Origin: Adineta steineri
Taxonomy: Eukaryota > Rotifera > Eurotatoria > Adinetida > Adinetidae
Direction of reading: 5' to 3'
Assembly: GCA_905250115.1 (NCBI GenBank)
Contig: CAJNOI010000251.1
Coordinates: 1-64,000, forward strand
DNA: 64,000 nucleotides
Shown here: positions 23,701 through 32,296 of the stretch, in pieces
Numbering within the stretch: position 1 is the first letter of the stretch
Layout of the letters: each line of letters begins with the position of its first letter
Notes under the pieces: model-generated
Databases searched by the model: none
Told to the model about the DNA's origin: nothing
The model's input: only the letters and a program-made list of their open reading frames with translations
Program-made: the position numbers and the translations under genes

Positions 23701-24001
23701 GTTCATATCTACATCAAAAAGCAAAGAAATTGCACAAATATTTGCTGGAGAAGGAGCAGCAGATTCTCTAAGACAAACACCCGAACATACACCTATACAT
23801 TTATCAACCTTATGTAGATATCAAACCAAAAATCATCGAACAGCATTACAGTTAGAATGTTTATCAGAAATACCCGACGAACAAGAAATATTAATTTTAC
23901 CATTTTCGGCATATGAAATCGTTAGTATTAGAAAATATGACGAAAAGAAAAACAATGGAATCATGATTGAAATAGAACTAGAAGAATGTGATGAAGCATA
24001 A
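20741..24001 (+). CDS. TIR / ankyrin / ADP-ribosyltransferase fusion protein
   Basis: A single-exon, 1086-residue protein. Residues 1 to about 560 are helical and of the ARM-like kind that precedes TIR domains in many rotifer proteins (LWNLGDHQGL near its end). A TIR domain runs about 567-700: NFNVMINYHASDFD strand and loop, FIICLSEKCVRSNFC, LILIPVIVQ. At the position of the catalytic glutamate of NADase TIRs (C-x-x-E) this protein has C641-K-A-I644, so the TIR is probably not an NADase. One to two ankyrin repeats follow at about 733-805 (GSTPLHVAAYYGH core). The C-terminus (about 900-1086) is an R-S-E class mono-ADP-ribosyltransferase: R965 in SYRG, S990-T-S992, and E1047-Q-E1049, the arginine-type ExE motif. 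No signal peptide. Inferred role: intracellular sensing or immune signalling coupled to protein ADP-ribosylation. Domain boundaries are approximate. Confidence 0.85.
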   Translation: MDETNKKLIELLDINNLPTFDVFQQTKEIVRPIDTDTLDKLNTFVIECLQLPMDKILLILRKRTENILLTIENFAWIIWNQFNLQQQINEKEFKFLENLGQLNRTMVDLDIDEHDRKCYCMIQYVIAPLILKKSFMKIFESIIEKLHVDSSSVQYNLPMLNVISLWLDTISHLHYFLRMRIRNLKDQQDPLTQIITTIIMNPIYQQYTEKHCSTYMEMKSIEQFYISSCSFYYAFISDLRNWLDIVEPLLYYSRKFVIFHVRSITDEWQSNILNCMKSSVSLITQYYEYIYSDCRTIDKPPAWRTNIHFDNDDEYITSIIIILNNKCIQEKLLFTWSNDETIIIDMIITYLLTLITCPDQIRCVVLHLLRTTNSINTIYLLILRKNLYESLQSHLFTLLSIVLHDTLIYELNIANQLAFLYFTRIETTLTRLKQRKDDIEQENMKTYLSDFLNLLANDIIQQEIIKLNKLELFIELENKLYSTEKYEIIWTLSFHPSVKLSIKNTSFLLSLRNECQSNHNPNSFYIDQAVWGILWNLGDHQGLTRLRKQYNKEHRYEERVKNCISITNFNVMINYHASDFDQVDILTKKLRGYGIRPLLNELSGKGHAGTRNVMIDTMEAIGNIRHFIICLSEKCVRSNFCKAILTYVHKKQLILIPVIVQYKYTILEDWLYFIVGSLSIIYFEDEEMIAQLIHRIKDYDNNITVEYDNQLLLSHDDNIVEDCFHDLYTDCKNNELEKIQSYISKLAIRHINKQQSNGSTPLHVAAYYGHHEIVKLLLTHGAWRSIRNKLNLTACEEARTEKIRQLFLRNNDNYYFITDRNEDNMLEWTIMYDEIQTQRRLFRQQFLGDANLSLDYQRILNRFQKHYLQKIPLESKLRSSLNCYFTMAAEENDLRYVLSAYTSATIFHKILNKDLATYALHYFDSTLNKTQDYALSNCIIDLIALLIHSNGLDSYYCLDTLTSYRGMLMTRDNLKQYSVGSQIMNVSFISTSKSKEIAQIFAGEGAADSLRQTPEHTPIHLSTLCRYQTKNHRTALQLECLSEIPDEQEILILPFSAYEIVSIRKYDEKKNNGIMIEIELEECDEA

Positions 24002-24072
24002 TGAAGATGGGACTACTAACCATAACATATTTCATGTTTGCTAAAAAGATCTTTCTAGACGGCTTTGCTATT

Positions 24073-24480
24073 CAAGGGTGTGGGTGTGAGTGATAGTATA
24101 GATGCAAATGCGCTTAATATGACATTCTCACCTGTGCTCTGTCATGTCCACCGGACATGATATACTCTCTTTCCTCTTTCATGCATCTGCTTGCATTCAT
24201 ACTCCTCTCACTTTTCCCCCTTTCTTATACATACACATCCCAAACTATCTTCCCTATATTTTGGATGTTTTATACATTTCATCTGGTGCTCTTCTTTGTT
24301 CTATATCATATACACATTCTTTCTTCCTTTCTGTTTTTGCATTAATATGCGTTCGTCTTCTTGTTGTTGTTTTTTCATTCATATTCATTTGATTTTTTTT
24401 TGTTCTTAGAATATACATGATGAGGTATTCATCACACGATCACAGTCTAGCCATGCCTAGTCACACCCACACTCTCAGTA
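24073..24480. repeat. Long telomere-like inverted-repeat element with pyrimidine-rich core
   Basis: The left end CAAGGGTGTGGGTGTGAGTG lies 72 bp after the stop of the TIR/ANK/ART gene. The right end TCACACCCACACTCTCAG is about 390 bp on. The interior is strongly C/T-rich and has no convincing ORF. It may be one long family member, or two independent half elements. Confidence 0.5.
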
Positions 24481-24550
24481 TGGTTTCGAATCACATTAAT
24501 ATAAAAAAAGTCGTCATCATTTATATTTTTTCCATGTCTAGACTGTTTTT

Positions 24551-24660
24551 TTTCCGAGAAAGAAATAAAGAGTTATTGTTTTGTTAGTTCTTTTCCGAGA
24601 AAGAAATAAAGAGTTATTTTTTTGTTAGTCCTTTTCCGAGAAATAAATAATGAGTTTTTT
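24551..24660. repeat. Tandem repeat, unit about 41-43 bp
   Basis: Two near-identical copies and a third partial copy of a unit that starts TTTTCCGAGAAAGAAATAAA and ends in a T-run with GTTAG. A further fragment, TTTTTTCGGGAAAGAAA, follows. Confidence 0.7.
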
Positions 24661-25014
24661 TTCGGGAAAGAAACATTAGGTTTTTTCCCAGAATACTCTC
24701 TAATATACATACATATATATATATGTGAAAAAAAACGTTATTTTGATCATAACTCAGTTTCCAACATCTTCTCCTACAAGGTAAGATTAAAAAAATTTAT
24801 TTGTTAGTTAACTATTTTCCTTCTCAATGAAAGAATAGACAAATATTATATTTTGGAGGCAACTAGTATCATCTAGGTGTAGATTTATATAATTTCATAT
24901 AAAAGGCAACATATTTACATTCCATACCAATTCAACTCGTCGATACAAGACCGTGTTTTCAATATCCATCAAATATATAAGAGAAAGGAAAACACGTAAA
25001 AGTTCTCATATATA

Positions 25015-25074
25015 TTGAGGGTGAATGTGAGTGTTTTACTATCTCTATACTTGCACCCACCCACACCCTCAAGA
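25015..25074. repeat. Telomere-like inverted-repeat element 9
   Basis: TTGAGGGTGAATGTGAGTG on the left and CACCCACCCACACCCTCAAG on the right; the right arm is intact. It lies about 170 bp upstream of the FAF1-like start codon. Confidence 0.8.
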
Positions 25075-25245
25075 TGATGAAAAATTCTTCCATGATTCTG
25101 TTGTATCGTATGAATAATTACAGAAGATGCCATTTTTTTCGAGAAAATTTGAACATACCTCGGAAACGTTTTGTATACTTTCCCATTCTTCTTCAGATGG
25201 AAAGTATTTGTGCGTCTATTCGTAATAAGATCAATCTGGACTGAA

Positions 25246-26264
25246 ATGGAGAGACAAGATACAACGGGATCTTCCACCGCTGATTTCATAATCGACTTCA
25301 TCGATGAAGCTAATTCAAATAGAATATTCAAAGGTTATAACGAGAGTAAGTTGCAATTGATATCAAGATACACCTGGAGAACAAACAATTTCTAGTGTTA
25401 GATCTGAGCGATAGCGAAAATCCATCAGCAGATGATGTGCGAACTGTTCAAGAACGGTTCACACAGGTTTTATCTCAACGGTATCCATTTCTGAGACTGG
25501 AATTCGATTGCCGTCCATTGGATGAAGCTATAGTATCTATGGTAAGCCCCGATCGCGTAAGTCATTTTGTTCTCTTACGAATCAAATGTGAATTTTATTT
25601 CAATTACTTCTATAACAGCGTCCATTGATTCTCTACATACACAATGATCGAAGCGTAGCAACACATATCTTCTGCGAAAGAGTGCTATGTGCGGATAAAA
25701 TCGCCAGTTGCCTTGATGAAAAATTTACCATTTGGCCATGGAATCGAACAAGTGATATAAACTACACTGGGTAAGTGAGATGATTTCTGCTATTGAACTT
25801 ACTTCAATACGAGGCCTTAATAATACTTCTAATATATAATACAAAAGAAATAGTTCAGAAGTGAGAACAAGTGACAAAGTGCTAGTTAGGGTTGTTTTGA
25901 TATTTGTTATCAGTTTCTTCTGGGTATGTATGATTTGATGCGCAGATAGCATTTCTCAATAATTGAGTGAATTCTTTTAATTGTCTAACTGTATGCTTCA
26001 ACGTTCTTTTGTAGACTCCTGGTCATGTTGAATAAGCATTGTGGCCAGCAAATAAAGGATGTAATCAGTTCATTTGCCACCGATGATTATCCCTTGCTCT
26101 GTTGTCTTATATGGAATGAAGGTCAAGTCAAAGTCGTGGATACTATCCAAGGTACGACATCGATTGACGATACACTTAATCGACTTAATCAAGTACGAGA
26201 TTCTTCCGATAGTAGCGTTATAAGTCCTCCTCCAATGAACGGTCGAATACTTCTGTATCCATGA
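25246..26264 (+). CDS. FAF1-like UAS-domain protein without UBX (4 exons)
   Basis: Exons 25246-25345, 25396-25556, 25619-25770 and 26015-26264 (GT-AG) join to 221 codons with stop. From residue 88 on, the protein matches the thioredoxin-like UAS domain of FAS-associated factor 1: RPLILYIHND, then FCERVLCADKI, NFIxW-like FTIWPWNRTS, DDYPLLCCLIW, and VVDTIQGTTSIDDTLNRLN. In FAF1-type proteins UAS binds fatty acids and helps ubiquitin-pathway oligomerisation. The usual C-terminal coiled coil and p97-binding UBX domain are absent; the protein ends 30 residues after UAS. The N-terminal 87 residues have no recognised UBA. An alternative exon 2 donor exists 15 bp earlier (after 25541). It may be a truncated paralogue that lost its C-terminus; there is no stop inside. 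Confidence 0.75.
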
Positions 26265-26575
26265 TCAAATACGAAAAAACAAACAAGCGTTTAAAATAAA
26301 TGAAACTCAAGTAGAAACAATACTTTTCTGAAATATTCTTGATTTTAAATAGAAATAAATTAAAAAAATCAGGTCAAGCAAGTTAAATTTTGAACGGTTG
26401 GAGAACGTGAAAAGCTCTATTTCACCAGCCTTGAGAGAACTGAACAAAGAGTCAACAAGTTCTTTTTGTTGATAAAACAGACGTTTTCTGATTTATCAAA
26501 AATACAAATGTGTACTATTCCAAACTAAGAAGGGCCTTTTTATGAAGAGGCTGTATCGACCGATTATTTGTAGAT

Positions 26576-26636
26576 AAGGGGGTGTGCGTATGAAGGTGCC
26601 TTCTGTTTCATCATACACACCTACACCCACCCTGAA
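26576..26636. repeat. Telomere-like inverted-repeat element 10
   Basis: AAGGGGGTGTGCGTATG on the left and ACACACCTACACCCACCCTG on the right. It is about 310 bp downstream of the FAF1-like stop. Confidence 0.7.
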
Positions 26637-27070
26637 GGATACAAATAATACCTATTGTTTTTATTGAACATGGATAAATATATTTCTTTAAGTTATTTCC
26701 ATGCTATGTGCTTCACAGATAATATACATGACAAAATAGTAAACATAATTTACTTAGGAGTTTACGAGCGACGAAACACAATGACGTTCTTTTCTTTTAG
26801 CTCTCGATGCATTGAATCTGTTTTTTTATTCTCCATTCTTTTGCGTTCTGTTCCACATAAAAACAAGTTATATATAAAAGGAGACAAAATATACTTCTTC
26901 TCAATATATTGCTGCTTACGAATTAGCTCACAAAATATGAAGGAAGCGAGTCAGATCGACCTACATTAAGGCGGAGAAATTTTCTTCCTTTCTCTATCTT
27001 TGACTTGGTTTTACATAGAGCGCAGAATGCAAAAACGATGAAGAAAGTACAAAATTATTTATGAAAAACG

Positions 27071-27164
27071 ATCTTGAGGGTATGGGTGTGTGCTGAAAAG
27101 AAAGATAGACACATGCACACCCACACACACGCCCACTCCACTCACTCACACTCTCACCCACAAT
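27071..27164. repeat. Telomere-like inverted-repeat element 11 (expanded right arm)
   Basis: ATCTTGAGGGTATGGGTGTG on the left. The right side is a long run of CACACCC/CACTC units, about 50 bp. It lies in the 3' flank of the minus-strand Hsp20-like remnant. Confidence 0.75.
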
Positions 27165-27316
27165 GATATATTTTGCTGTACGAGTGATTAAAATTAATTT
27201 TTCCACTCTTTCGTTTATTGAAATTCGTTCAAACTGCCATAGTTATTTCGCCATATAAAAAAAGTTTGTTAAAGAGTTTTTTTGTGAATACGAAATCATG
27301 ATTAGTATGATCAAGT

Positions 27317-27676
27317 TCAGACGATGCTTGTCTGTAGATTTCTTCTAAGCCTCAGTTTTCGTTGGCTCCACTGAACCGTCCCACCAGGTTCATTATTCTG
27401 GGACACGTTATTATAATCAACATTTGCAGCTGTACTATTAATTTCAAAATCTACTGAAACCGATAATTGAAAACCACCAATCGGAGTGTCTGATTGATCA
27501 TGGTGCAATACGTCCGAGGATTTTGTGAAATCATCACGTGTACCCCTGATGATAACTATCCTGTTTTCAATATCAATGCGTAGATATTCTTCATTAAAAC
27601 CTGCTAATTCGACAAATAATAGTATTTTGTCAGCAGTCTCATGCTTGTAATAATGAGGTCGCCATTGATTCTCTCT
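27317..27676 (-). pseudogene. Hsp20/alpha-crystallin-domain remnant, 5' truncated
   Basis: The minus-strand frame reads QWRPHYYKHETADKI, LFVELAGFNEEYLRIDIEN and VIIRGTRDD, the strand pattern of small heat-shock proteins (W-x-P...D..E; V-x-L-x-G...I...N..I.I.G.R). The second half, with FQLSVSVDFEINST, is a diverged version of the FxLP..VD...I.A segment. There is no in-frame Met upstream. The frame runs into the telomere-like element at 27681, just 5' of the coding similarity. Only Met at 27508 lies inside, after most of the domain. It is either a broken copy or a last exon whose upstream exon is not recognisable. Hsp20 chaperones bind unfolding proteins; this one is unlikely to be functional as it stands. 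Confidence 0.55.
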
Positions 27677-27680
27677 GGCA

Positions 27681-28155
27681 TCTCGAGGGTGGGTGGGTGT
27701 GGGTGATGTTAGCAGTAACAGTTATTGCTAAGTTACTGCCAACTTATTTGATCACGCTCGTGATCAAACTCCTATGTACCCCTTCCCTTTCTTAGTGTCT
27801 TCGTAGTTTCTCACTAGCTTCTGCTCATTCCTCTCTTTTCTCTCTCCCCCTATATATTTTCTCTCATTTTGTTTTCTCTCTAGTTCATCTTTTCATATTC
27901 AGTTCATCTTTTGTCCTAGTCCATATCACTTGTTTTCCCTCACCTCTTCCATCTCCTCTTTTTCATCCCTACCCATTATCATTGTTTGTCCCGTTCATTT
28001 TTCGTTTATTTTCTTTTCATAAAATAAACATCCTGATTGAAGACTTTCTAAGGTAAGATTAGTTTTCATTATTGATTCTTTGCGCCGTATGTATATACAT
28101 CAAAGAGAAGACCTAACAGGTGAGAGATTGGTATATATCCACACCCACCCTCAGC
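27681..28155. repeat. Long telomere-like inverted-repeat element with pyrimidine-rich core
   Basis: Left end TCTCGAGGGTGGGTGGGTG; right end CCACACCCACCCTCAGCC about 455 bp on. Between them is C/T-rich sequence much like that inside 24073-24480, so the two may be long members of the same family. The left end abuts the Hsp20 remnant. Confidence 0.5.
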
Positions 28156-28369
28156 CACCCTGTTCTTTTTTGTCATCATTGTTATTTTCATCACTGTTGT
28201 TTATTGTTACATTTTTCTTTCTTGATAATGGTGTTCGTTACACCGAAAGTTCGAATAAATACCAAGCCTATAAAATTTGATAAAATTTTTTGATGTATTT
28301 TATAGCAGTAATATACTCATATATCTATTCATTTTTTAATACTGCTATCCCCAATGGCTTCATGGCAGT

Positions 28370-28687
28370 TACTGTTTATGTCCATCAGATGATAATGATT
28401 GGTATAGAGCACACATACGTCAACTTGCTTCATATGGTAATGCTACTATTTTTAAAGCAGATTATGGCGTTGAACGATCTGTATCTATTAAATATCTTCA
28501 ACAACTCGAGGTAAAAATTTTGAAAAATTAATTATATTTTTTTTGCAAAATTATCTTGTTTTTTTAGCCATGGATGTATAAAGTACCAAGATTGACGTTA
28601 CATTGTTCTCTAGTTAATATAGCTAAGCCAAGAAATGGTTTGTTAGCGTCAACTGGTGACACTATGTTGTCGCTAACTTTTATATAA
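28370..28687 (+). pseudogene. Tudor-domain gene fragment (2 exons)
   Basis: Exon 28370-28510, donor GTAAAA, acceptor at 28566-28567, exon 28568-28687. The frame reads YCLCPSDDNDWYRAHI, then FKADYGVERSV, then (after the intron) LHCSLVNIAKP. This is the Tudor-core pattern: D..WYRA.V, V.F.DYG..E, then C.L..I.P. In animals such domains bind methyl-arginine on Argonaute/PIWI and related proteins. No start codon or N-terminal region was found, and the frame stops 21 codons after the core, so this is a fragment of a larger gene, probably not functional. Confidence 0.55.
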
Positions 28688-30122
28688 TTATTTCTTGTTC
28701 AGAGTACAGGTTATCTCTTTTTGTTCTTCTTCTTATCTATATATATATAGATAGGAGAAATTTTCTAATTCTTCAGTTTAGCTTTATTTCTTTTCTAACC
28801 TCATATTTGTTTTTTTTTCCTTTTTTCAATATATATATATACATACATACATTTTTGAACTCAACCTTTTTACGGTTGAAAATAAAATAAATAGATAAAT
28901 AGATAAAAAACCTTTTTCATTACAAAAACTTACCAAGTGATTATCATCATTATAAGTCTCCCTCACACAGACTTAAGAGCACAAAGATTATTTTATCCCC
29001 TTATCGAGAATAATACAACTACAGGTAGGATTTTAGCTAGGGAGAGAGGAGTTCTGATACAGACTAAGCTTACCGATAGTCACTCTTCTCGCTTACGTAT
29101 CGAACGTGTGGCAGGAGTCATAGATACTAATCGAATAACCTAACATAGTTGGACAATAGAATTTATTCATGAATTTAGTTCAAGTTTACAAAAACCATTT
29201 CTTTATGCAAAATTCCTTAGATTGAAAAGGATAGAGTCTAGAAACGGGAATTATCTATTTGCATGTATTATTTTTGTTGGTAACATGGCACAAGTGACCA
29301 TGTAACTATGACATATCTTTGATAATATAATTTTATTTGCTATTATCGTTTTATTTGAATTACATAATATTTAGTATACAATATTTTATTCAATCGTATG
29401 AAAAGAGGTCTAACTTAAATATCTAAAATATTTCTTAATTATATATAGATCATTATTTTATTCAATAAATTAAAATAGTGTGGCAAAGCCAATTTACTTT
29501 TAATACGGAGAAAGATGAAGATAATATTAATAACAAAAAAAACGAAACGTTCGTGTACACAGTATTCTAAAGCTGTGATAAAAAATTTCATCTATTTTTC
29601 TATAGCATATCATTTATTATTATCGACACATATTTTTAATACATATTTGAAAAAAACGATGATGTACCGAAACGTCCTGTACGACGACTTATTAAAATAA
29701 GACCAAGAATGAGAAGCTTAGAAACATACGCATTGTAATTCCATGTTAAAAATTTAGTTGCTGCATTACTGTAAAACATTTTAATAAATTTGTCAGTTTA
29801 ATAGTCTTGCTATAGTGCATGTAGATAAAAGAGTTCAAAACCAATTTTGATATATAATGATAAAGAGATCTACACTGTATTTTTTTTGAAACTCTATTTT
29901 TTATAAAATTGACTTAAATAAAGCTAAAGCATTGTTAAACTTTATTATTCATTCGTCAAATATCAAAGTTTTAGAGAATTTTTGATTTTATATTAAGTAG
30001 AAATTCAGCTTGATTTCCCGCTGAAAATCAAAACTAATATTGATTAACTCTCATTCGTATCTACATACAGTTATATCAGTATGCAGACCGCGACAGGCTA
30101 GGGCTAAGTGAATTGAGTTTCG
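28688..30122. other. Intergenic DNA with weak open frames
   Basis: AT-rich. A 68-codon frame at 28937-29143 is less AT-biased than its surroundings (it includes LTDSHSSRLRIERVAGVIDT) but has no recognisable domain and is not called. An AT-microsatellite lies near 28735-28850. Confidence 0.4.
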
Positions 30123-30893
30123 ATGAACGCTACTTGTAATATTAGATCAACCAATTATTCTTTAAACCAAACTTATTTACCATCAAATGAAGATATTAAA
30201 CAAACATTCAAAGATTTTAAATATAATCAAGTTATTTCTTGTGTTGATTATTTTCAAGCATCTTTATATAGTCAATGTCATATTTATTCATATCCATATA
30301 AATCGAAATATTACCATGAAATAACAAATAATTTTCCAGGTAGATTATTTAAATATGTTAATATAGTATCATTATTTGATGGTCGTCCATTTGAACATGA
30401 ATTTTTTCTTCAAATTGCTCGATTATTTCCATATATGAAAAAGTTAACTGTAGATAATCGTAAAGCACAAACGAATAAACAATGTAGAAAATCAAAAAAT
30501 GAAAATATAACAATCAGTGAATATCATCATCTCACTCTACTTAGTCTTGAAGCGGCTTATGAAGATTATCTTGACGAATTTTTACTTGATACAAAAACAT
30601 ATTTATCCAATGGTGTTAATCTTCTTGCTAATTATGAAACATTGAAAAAAGTAACACATAATTTTGAAAGAGATGCAACACGAATTAATTGTTTAAAAAT
30701 AAATTATTTCTATGCTGCATATATTACTCAATTTCCAAAACATTTCAAAAACTATTTCCATCCCACAGATATTAAATTCTTAAATAAACAAAAGTTATTT
30801 TATATTCAATTAAAAAACATCATTATCTGTTTGTATATGTCCCAGGCAAAATTAAACAGGCAAATTTGTTTTTTTTTCGGCGCGAAAACTTGA
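30123..30893 (+). CDS. F-box-associated, leucine-rich-like rotifer protein (partial)
   Basis: A 256-residue frame. It matches the C-terminal part of a very large bdelloid family in which an N-terminal F-box is followed by degenerate leucine-rich segments. Recognisable landmarks: YVNIVSLFDGRPFEHEFF, ARLFPYMKKLTVDN, YHHLTLLSLEAAYEDYLDEF, LLANYETLKKVTHNFERD, and ATRINCLKI. The F-box part is missing and the last residues (about 225-256) lose similarity and end in an AT-rich tail, so this is probably a truncated copy. F-box members recruit substrates to SCF ligases; a cullin-1-like gene lies 5 kb away, but that proximity need not mean anything. Confidence 0.55.
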   Translation: MNATCNIRSTNYSLNQTYLPSNEDIKQTFKDFKYNQVISCVDYFQASLYSQCHIYSYPYKSKYYHEITNNFPGRLFKYVNIVSLFDGRPFEHEFFLQIARLFPYMKKLTVDNRKAQTNKQCRKSKNENITISEYHHLTLLSLEAAYEDYLDEFLLDTKTYLSNGVNLLANYETLKKVTHNFERDATRINCLKINYFYAAYITQFPKHFKNYFHPTDIKFLNKQKLFYIQLKNIIICLYMSQAKLNRQICFFFGAKT

Positions 30894-31011
30894 TTTTTTT
30901 TTAAATAATGAAATAAAATTCGAATTTGTTGTAAAAAAACTATGTATTTGCATATTTAAATAATCGAATAGAATACAACTTTTAATTATCACAATTATAA
31001 TAAATATAACA

Positions 31012-31491
31012 ATGACCTCTATATTGTCAACAGATAATGAATCACGTCAATTCTTTTATAAGCAAGCTGATCAACATATAAATTCACTTAATATTAAATT
31101 TCAAGAAAAGGCAGTAATTACTAATAAAATGAATGAAAAGATAATTGCATGTTTACAAAATAATTTATCTTCAACAGAAAATAATTCACGTTTTATATCA
31201 TGGTGTCGTAATTCATTTGCACTACGTGTAATTGGAACACGTCAATTTTTATGTGATATTAAATTTGGAAAGCCTATTTTGTTATATGAAAATATGTATG
31301 ATATATATAAAAAGATTCATACTGAAACTGCACATGGTGGTCGAGATAAATGTCTCGATAGTTTACTCATTAATTATAGTTGGTTTAATAAAGATTTATT
31401 ACAAATATTTTTAAAAAATTGTTCGTCATGTCAAAAAAGAAAATCTATACTTAAACCGATGTTGTCAAAGCCAATCATTGCATTAGGTTAG
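31012..31491 (+). mobile_element. Integrase N-terminal (H2C2) zinc-finger fragment
   Basis: A 159-residue frame whose last third is an integrase-type zinc-binding domain: H-x3-AHGG with spacing HTETAHGGRDKCL, then YSWFNKDLL, then NCSSCQKRK. This pattern precedes the DDE core in retroviral/Gypsy-type and Ginger-type integrases. The preceding 100 residues (FISWCRNSFAL, LLYENMYDIYKKI) fit the Ginger/KRBA2-like arrangement better than an LTR polyprotein. No DDE core follows: the frame stops at 31491 and a 10-N gap comes 34 bp later. Transposon-derived and incomplete. Confidence 0.65.
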
Positions 31492-31524
31492 ACAACATTC
31501 ATGATTTTTATACATATGATTTAT

Positions 31525-31534
31525 NNNNNNNNNN
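31525..31534. other. Assembly gap (10 N)
   Basis: Run of ten N, possibly a nominal gap of unknown true size, directly downstream of the integrase fragment. Confidence 0.99.
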
Positions 31535-31699
31535 CTCCACATTAATATCAAACAAATCATATACTAACTCAGATGGTACACAATTTATAAAAAAGGAGTT
31601 GATTTTTTTTAAGAATTTATTGTTTGTTATTAGAAATACCTGTGAATTTAATAAATGGAACAAAAAACGCATTGGAAACAACTAAAACTACTTCACCTT

Positions 31700-31782
31700 C
31701 TTGAGGGTGGGTGGGTGTAGGTGTGTGGTTATGAGTGTCAATAATATAGAACACCATGCACCCTCACCCACACCCACACCCA
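31700..31782. repeat. Telomere-like inverted-repeat element 13
   Basis: TTGAGGGTGGGTGGGTGTAG on the left; CACCCTCACCCACACCCA on the right. No gene within about 200 bp to the left; the NHL gene's 3' end is 515 bp to the right. Confidence 0.8.
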
Positions 31783-32296
31783 AATTCTAAACTGAATATT
31801 TATATTTCCGATTGTTAACTTAACTAAGAGATCATCGATTTAATTATTATACGACAAGATCATATCTATGTAGTCATTGACCATGACTAACTATATGTTA
31901 CTGGTGTAAACAAGAATAATTGAATTAGAAAACATTTTTCATCAAAATTGATTTTCTATATAAAACAAGAAACAATTATACTAAGAGAATTTATTCACAT
32001 TTTTTCTTATTCGTTTTACTATAATTCAAACTTTTTTTATGTGCGCAAAATGTGATACGTTTTAATACATATGTTGATCAATTCTTTCTCTGTTCTTTCA
32101 GAGTTGTTCATTATTTTTTCTTCATTTATTTTATTATTGTGATAAATATAAATATGTTCAATAGACAAAAAAATAAGCATTTTTAAGATAAACGACTGAT
32201 ATACAACAAAAAATATTTTAAAGTTAGATTCAGCTTGAATAGATATTATAATTACGAACAAACAATTATTTAAAGTATAATAAAATTAAACATTAA

